Shown here: piece after piece, positions 59,301 through 64,000 of the stretch
How the letters are laid out: each line of letters starts with the position of its first letter
How positions within the stretch are numbered: position 1 is the stretch's first letter
Assembly: GCA_007115705.1 (NCBI GenBank)
Contig: QXEO01001841.1
Coordinates: forward strand, 1 to 64,000
Reading direction: 5' to 3'
DNA length: 64,000 nucleotides
Source of the DNA: Dactylis glomerata
Lineage: Eukaryota; Streptophyta; Magnoliopsida; Poales; Poaceae
Program-made: the position numbers and the translations under genes
The notes under the pieces: model-generated
What the model was told of the DNA's origin: nothing
Databases searched by the model: none
The model's input: the letters and a program-made list of their open reading frames with translations, nothing else

Positions 59301-60802
59301 GGCCTGTGATGTTGGTCTGAGCCCACTCACACACTTGTGAGATGATTTGTTTGCTTGTTTAGCCAGAGTGTTGTAGTTTATTTGTGATATGGATCTTGTT
59401 GTGTGACTGAGGTGCATATCCTATTGGATATGTGCCCAGCACAACCAGTTCATGTGCAAGCTCTACTCTTGCTAAGCTAAACTTGCCAGTGAAGTGTCAA
59501 ACTGAGGCTATTTATTTGATTCAAGCATTTTGGCTTTGTAAAAGAACTCCCAGTGATGTACTGAGCAAAGCTTCACTTTGCTAGTCTGAGGGAAATAGAT
59601 TCTCAATCCATCCATGCATGTAAACATATGTTGGCAATACTTGCTTGTATTATTTGCAAGGAAATCCACCTGTGATTGAGGTATGGATGATGTGGTCTTG
59701 AGAATGATTTGCTGTTGCTGCTGGTTCTTGATGCAGTGATGACTACTCTGATTGCCTGCCCTTCTCCTCCTTGATCATGTCCTGGCTTGCCTGCCCTTCT
59801 CCTCCTTGGTCAGCTTCTAATGGCTTGCCTTCTCCTCCTGATCAGGGACTGCTCCACCTTGCCTTGATCTTTAGCTTCTATGGTTCAATCCATGGAGTAT
59901 ATTGGATGGTGTTCTAGTGTGTATTGGTGCTGTGTGCAAGAACAGTGGTGTTCTTGTGTTTGTCCAGTGCTGGTCGAGTGAGCTACTAGCTCCTGGCCGA
60001 GCTGATCTACTCCAGCAGCTGCTACTCTTCTTTGCTGTGGTGCTGACAGCACCACACCCAGTCAGGGTGACTGAGCTGCTTGTGAGCAGCTGCTCTGCTT
60101 GCCAACCAGGCTTGATCTGATCCTCACTTCTCTCTCTCTCTCTGACGCTCTGAATGCTAAAGTGTTGGGTGCACATTCAGTTTGTACCAATGTTAAAAGA
60201 ACAGATACTAAACTTGGTCAAATACACTCGATGATGCAATGGCAAAATTATTTGCCCTAGTCTGAGAGTAAACTCTCTAACTCCTAATCTTTTACTTTGC
60301 TTTTCTGTGCTTTGTTTTTGCAGGTTACATCTTATGAAGATCTAGAAGATAATCTCCATGAAGATTATTAGATATAGTTTAGTTTTAGGTTTCTTTTTGA
60401 TTATATCTGATGTAATCTTCTTTTTATGTAATAAATATGTAAAGACATTGTATTGATGTATAATATCAATAAAGTACTATTTCTATTTGTTTTATATTCT
60501 ATTTCCATTTCTATTATTCAATTAATGTATAATTGAATTATTTCTTTATTAATTATTGAATATTCAAATTTGAAATAATTCAACAATCATTTTAATTTCT
60601 AAATTCACTTAACAATATCATCAAGAGATCATAGCAAACTCTTAGCAATCAAAACACCTCTAACTCTAAAGATGCTTTGAAAGAAGTTCACTCTCTCAGG
60701 TTTTCTTTTCTTTTGCGAAAAATTTACTCAGATTTTAGATGCATAAATACACAGAGGTCCTAGTTCTACCCTTCGTTTAGTCCTAAATGCTGGGATATTA
60801 CA
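56348..60802 (-). repeat. LTR family 1, copy C (5' LTR)
   Basis: 4,455 bp, from TGTAATATCCC at 60,802 to GGTCACCGCA at 56,348 (minus). Relative to copy A it lacks about 200 bp (the equivalent of 25,894-26,093) at 56,994-57,000, between two AGCCAA words. Confidence 0.9.
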
Positions 60803-60807
60803 CAGGA
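60803..60807. repeat. Target site duplication CAGGA, right
   Basis: It abuts the outer end of LTR copy C and pairs with 25,242-25,246. It lies 15-19 nt past the AKR stop codon. Confidence 0.85.
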
Positions 60808-60821
60808 CGTGAGCTCAGTTC

Positions 60822-63210
60822 TCAGTTCTCGTGATCCCACAGCTCGGACGCGCTCTTGTATGGCCCGTGGGTCTTGTTCACGAACAGCTCCTCTCCGGTC
60901 AGGGCACGCTTCTGCAGCACCAAGTTCAGCAAGATTATTTAACAACTACTGATACTCTTCTGATAGCTGCCAAAGTAAACAGATCAAACGATGCTCTATC
61001 TGAGCACCAAGTTGTTTTTTTGGTCGTAAACGTCTGCAAGATACCCTGAAGAAACGACTAAACATATGCAACAGATAAACTACCAAGATGGGCCAACTGC
61101 GACATCTCTGGGTGCTACAGTTTGTATTGCTGTATTTAACGTGACAGGTTTCTAATGAAATGAGATCTCAGGCTGGTGGGGAATCAAGTGATGTCTTCTG
61201 CTCTCCTCTACCAGTTCCAAAAAACATTTTCGAATCATGCTAATTTTAGTACGGGAGTGATCATACCACGTACGAACTAGTACAAGACTCACCTCATCCT
61301 TGATGCTGCATAAGACCTGGAAGTCCTCTTCGGGGATCTCCCACCCAAACACCTGGATGTTCTCCTTGATCCTCTCATCTTTACTTGACTTGGGTATTAC
61401 ACTAGTTCCCCTTTGGAGAGCCCATTTGATGAGCACCTGCCCTGGGGTCTTGTTCAGTTTGTTGGCTACCTGCAGTATCGATCGTTGAATCAAGCTATGC
61501 TGTATTTGAATAGCTTGAACTGAACAAAAAGAATGATCTCTGAACATATACCTTTTCAACAACAGGGTCATGAGCAAGGTTCTTCTCTGAAGAACCCAAT
61601 GGAGAGTAGGCCTGAAGTAACCAGGTATAGCATTAAGCACTTTTGTTTCAAATATGAAAAGCTGCTTAGGTATAAAATCAGAGATGTCACATTATCATAT
61701 CCTTTTTAACTTACAGTAACATGGATTCCATGCTTCTTGCAGGCCTCAAAAATCTTATCGTTCTTCCAGCCAGGGTGCATTTCCATCTGTCAAGCAATTA
61801 AATGGTCAGAAGTCATCTACGTATTTCAAGTATTTTGGACTACTGATAAAGTCTGATAGTTCGCAACCTGGCATACGGCCGGCGTAATATTTGCAGATTG
61901 TAGCAGCCGGTTCAGCTTGGTTACTGTATAATTGCAAACACCGATGTTCTTAACTAGTCCATCTTTTACAAGGTTTTCCATTTCCTTCCATACTCCTTCC
62001 ATGTCAAATTCTAGCACTTCCCCAGCTTCTGGAGGCTGATGTGCCCCATCTTTAAGTCGGAACGGCCAATGGATCTGCATTCATTATGCAAGTTGTTAAA
62101 AAAGAATGAGGCAATCAATTTCGAATTGTGTGGCTGAGACAGGGTGTTAGTTCCACCAGCCCGCACCATCTGAAGTAATCTAACCAGAGCACAGATATAC
62201 GTTTAGCGGTGAAATGTGTTTGCCAAACATGGGGCTATTTCTAGCGCGTGTAGTGGACACGGACACGAGCGGGATGGGGCCTGCGTATTTCGGGTGCATG
62301 TGTAGCGAGCTTTAAGAAAACTAGAGTAACAGGCATAAATCCTAATTAGAGTAAGTTGCAAACAAAATAAGGCATAGTTGTGGTTTCTTACAAGGTAAAG
62401 GTCAATATAATCCAACTGTAAATCCTTGAGTGTGTTCTCCAATGCTGGTCGCACCTTCTCAGGAACCAAGTTTGTGCACCTACAGCAGACAAATACTGAT
62501 CAAAATTTAAAAAAAAATCACATATTGCAAACACACTACAGGTTATAGACAATTTATTGTAAATCACAGCACACTCTAAGGTTGTGCACACAGGTACCAT
62601 AGTTTTGACGTCACAAACAAATCTTTCCTGTCGATTCCAGCTTCCATGGCAGCTTTAATTCCTTTGCCGACCTGAAATCAGTAGAGAATGTTTAAAGATA
62701 TGTTCCACCGCTAGTCTAGTACAGGAACAGAATATCAGAGCGCTTTAATGCATACCTCCTTTTGTATGCCGTATTGAGCTGCTGTGTCCACATGCCTGTA
62801 TCCAGCCTGCAGCAACCATATATTCAGGTTATTACAGAGTTCTAACGGTTACTGCAACTGTGTGTCCATGAACCAAGCAGTAACCATCAACCATAATTTC
62901 CTAAAGTCTTGCAGCTTACTGATCGAAATATAGCACGATATCACGTTTATACTGAATTCAGACACTGCTATGCGAGAATTGCGTCACTGAACTGTACTTC
63001 CCCAAAACGAAGAATAATTGTAGCTGAAAAGCGAAGCAAAGAGACCAGGAGAATGGCATGCTGATATACCTCGGTGATGGCTGTCTGAACGGAGTGAGCA
63101 GTGTCTGAGCCGGCTCTCCAAGTGCCTAACCCAACGGCTGGCATAGCATGCCCGCTCTTCAGAACAAAGTGATCTTGCTCTCCCTGAGCCATTGCCTTAG
63201 CACTTGCCAT
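60822..63210 (-). CDS. Aldo-keto reductase, AKR4C (aldose reductase) type
   Basis: Nine exons: 63,210-63,070, 62,806-62,756, 62,671-62,598, 62,479-62,392, 62,074-61,868, 61,786-61,715, 61,611-61,552, 61,469-61,293, 60,911-60,822. All borders are GT-AG and give 319 residues without a stop. It begins MASAKAMAQGEQDHFVLKSG. The catalytic tetrad is complete: Asp54 and Tyr59 (YRHVDTAAQYG), Lys87 (TSKLW), His120 (IHWPF). C-terminal NADPH-binding motifs are present (VIPKSSKDERIKEN). It closely resembles barley seed aldose reductase by memory. It is expected to be a cytosolic (beta/alpha)8 NADPH-dependent reductase of aldehydes and sugars, with roles in desiccation or carbonyl stress. The coding region is intact. 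Its 3'UTR is interrupted after 15 nt by the retroelement complex in the same orientation, so mRNA 3'-end formation may now use LTR signals. Confidence 0.95.
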
Positions 63211-63314
63211 GATCTTGCCGCTCTCAGTCCCTCTTCTACAGTTCTGACGTGTTCTTCTTTCTGGTCTTCTTGGGCAACTTGTTTATTCCACAGAGGACTG
63301 TGGCTTTGCACTTC

Positions 63315-63323
63315 AATATATAG
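63315..63323 (-). promoter_or_regulatory. Candidate TATA box of the AKR gene
   Basis: Minus CTATATATT lies about 105 nt before the ATG. A second candidate, CTATATAAAG (minus, about 63,584-63,593), lies farther upstream; which one is used cannot be told. Confidence 0.5.
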
Positions 63324-63816
63324 GGAGGAACTTCTGGGAAGAGATGCCACGTACGTTGGTGCCCATGGACAGATGGCGAGAGGTCACCACCTAAAGAACC
63401 TATGTGGCTATGTGTCTCCATGCTACGATGCATGAAGCACATTTGCCCTGGAAGAACTTGCCAGAACACATAGGTGGCCAGCAACACAGAAAAAGATATC
63501 AGTTAACTGATGACACCAGAAATAAGCATGCTTACCTGCCGTTTTTTCTGGAAGAACTTTGCTTAGGCTGCGGCGTATCTGGCTTTATATAGCAGGCAGG
63601 CAGAAAGATTTGATTGCAACAGTCAGCGCCACCAAACTTTTTTACAGTGTCATCACCCAATGTCATTTCAAACAAAATCTGAACTTACAGCTTGATCAAG
63701 TTACAGCTGACAGCCCATGCTGCTCCGAATCCACTAGATACTGATGGTGTCCTCCTTACATATGTACAAAGTATAGATTACAACAGTATATTTACTCTAG
63801 ATAAATGGCTTTAGTT
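63324..63816. other. Upstream region of the AKR gene
   Basis: Promoter-side DNA with the second TATA candidate. No other gene is supported. Confidence 0.4.
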
Positions 63817-63880
63817 GACAATAACAACCTCAAGGCCTTTTGTCCCAAACAAGTTGGGGTGGGCTAAAATGACTATACTT
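63817..63880 (-). mobile_element. LINE 3'-terminal fragment
   Basis: The minus strand reads GCCCACCCCAACTTGTTTGG, then GACAAAAGGCC and TTGAGGTTGTTATTG. This is the familiar 3' end of plant L1-type LINEs (CCAACTTGCTTGGGA...AAAGGCTTTGTTGTTG), with a degenerate TTG tail. The element body is missing. Confidence 0.6.
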
Positions 63881-64000
63881 GAAACTGTAGTAATTTCTGC
63901 TTTCTCCCGAATACAAAATTCCATTCCTTGCTGATACAAGAGTGAGGCTCAACATTGTCTTCATCCTATCTGGTTATGGACTTGGAAGGCGCCGTAACTT

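Larger units (their letters stand above)
25247..60802 (-). mobile_element. 35.6-kb chimeric chromovirus complex in the AKR 3'UTR
   Basis: The outer limits are LTR ends (TG...CA) of one family, both in minus orientation, flanked by CAGGA/CAGGA. In minus order: 5' LTR (60,802-56,348), primer site, extra ORF (56,142-about 54,891), then rearranged material, then integrase end and chromodomain (about 30,600-29,935), G13 polypurine tract and 3' LTR (29,894-25,247). The chromodomain and long LTRs fit the Tekay/Del lineage of Ty3/gypsy chromoviruses. The middle (30,600-54,534) is a mosaic of a third LTR copy in inverse orientation, a second LTR family, and two gag/pol remnants in opposite orientations. 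All pol copies carry breaks, so no intact element is visible. Confidence 0.8.
47991..60802. repeat. Giant palindrome of about 12.8 kb
   Basis: The left arm 47,991-54,454 and right arm 54,535-60,802 are inverted copies, each comprising a family 1 LTR, primer site and leader with the extra ORF. The spacer 54,455-54,534 is 80 bp. The arms differ by scattered substitutions, small indels and a deletion of about 200 bp in the right LTR. Confidence 0.9.

Noticed and set aside
25247..60802. Simple nested insertion of two or three intact retrotransposons
   Set aside because: Inner LTRs lack paired target duplications and the pol order and inverted half elements do not resolve into whole elements when peeled apart.

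Overview
The window looks like nuclear DNA of a grass (Poaceae, probably Pooideae). The supports are very GC-rich coding exons beside AT-rich intergenic DNA, GT-AG introns, Stowaway-type MITEs with CTCCCTCC ends, plant Ty3/gypsy chromovirus remains with LTRs of about 4.7 kb, and a barley-like aldose reductase. No bacterial-type features were seen. All calls come from reading the sequence; no database search was run.

Layout. 1-4.8 kb: repeat-derived DNA, including a decayed ORF1/gag-like block on the minus strand and a degenerate AT-rich tandem array. 4.85-9.2 kb: a PLAC8/DUF2985 membrane-protein gene (+) with a probable 5'UTR intron; its 3' flank is tandemly duplicated. 9.7-12.8 kb: LINE 3' debris and noncoding DNA. 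13.0-15.4 kb: a complete three-exon group I WRKY transcription factor gene (+) with W-boxes packed against its TATA box. 15.4-18.5 kb: MITEs and LINE debris. 18.8-19.3 kb: an intact single-exon DUF4228/PADRE gene (-). 19.9-24.4 kb: LINE fragments, MITEs and GC-rich repeat DNA.

25.1-63.2 kb is one disrupted locus. A nine-exon aldo-keto reductase gene of the AKR4C type (-, exons 63,210-60,822) has its 3'UTR split 15 nt after the stop codon by a retroelement complex of about 35.6 kb (25,247-60,802). The complex is flanked by the 5-bp duplication CAGGA. The distal UTR, with a poly(A) signal, lies at about 25,085-25,246. The outer element is a minus-strand Tekay/Del-like chromovirus: 5' LTR, tRNA-iMet primer site and an extra ORF at the right end; integrase/chromodomain, a G13 polypurine tract and the 3' LTR at the left end.

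Inside it is a mosaic rather than simple nesting. A third copy of the same LTR plus leader lies inverted and forms a palindrome of about 12.8 kb with an 80-bp spacer. A second LTR family (35,597-40,319) is attached to a decayed internal region that starts at a primer site fused to another element's pol by microhomology. A plus-strand pol is present in permuted order, and four further foldbacks occur. This rearranged complex is the most unusual feature of the window. It needs long-read confirmation because palindromes can be assembly artefacts, but base differences between the arms argue against a simple read foldback.

The four host genes (PLAC8, WRKY, PADRE, AKR) are independent plant genes, not an operon. 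WRKY and PADRE families are often stress-responsive, but nothing here shows that they act together.
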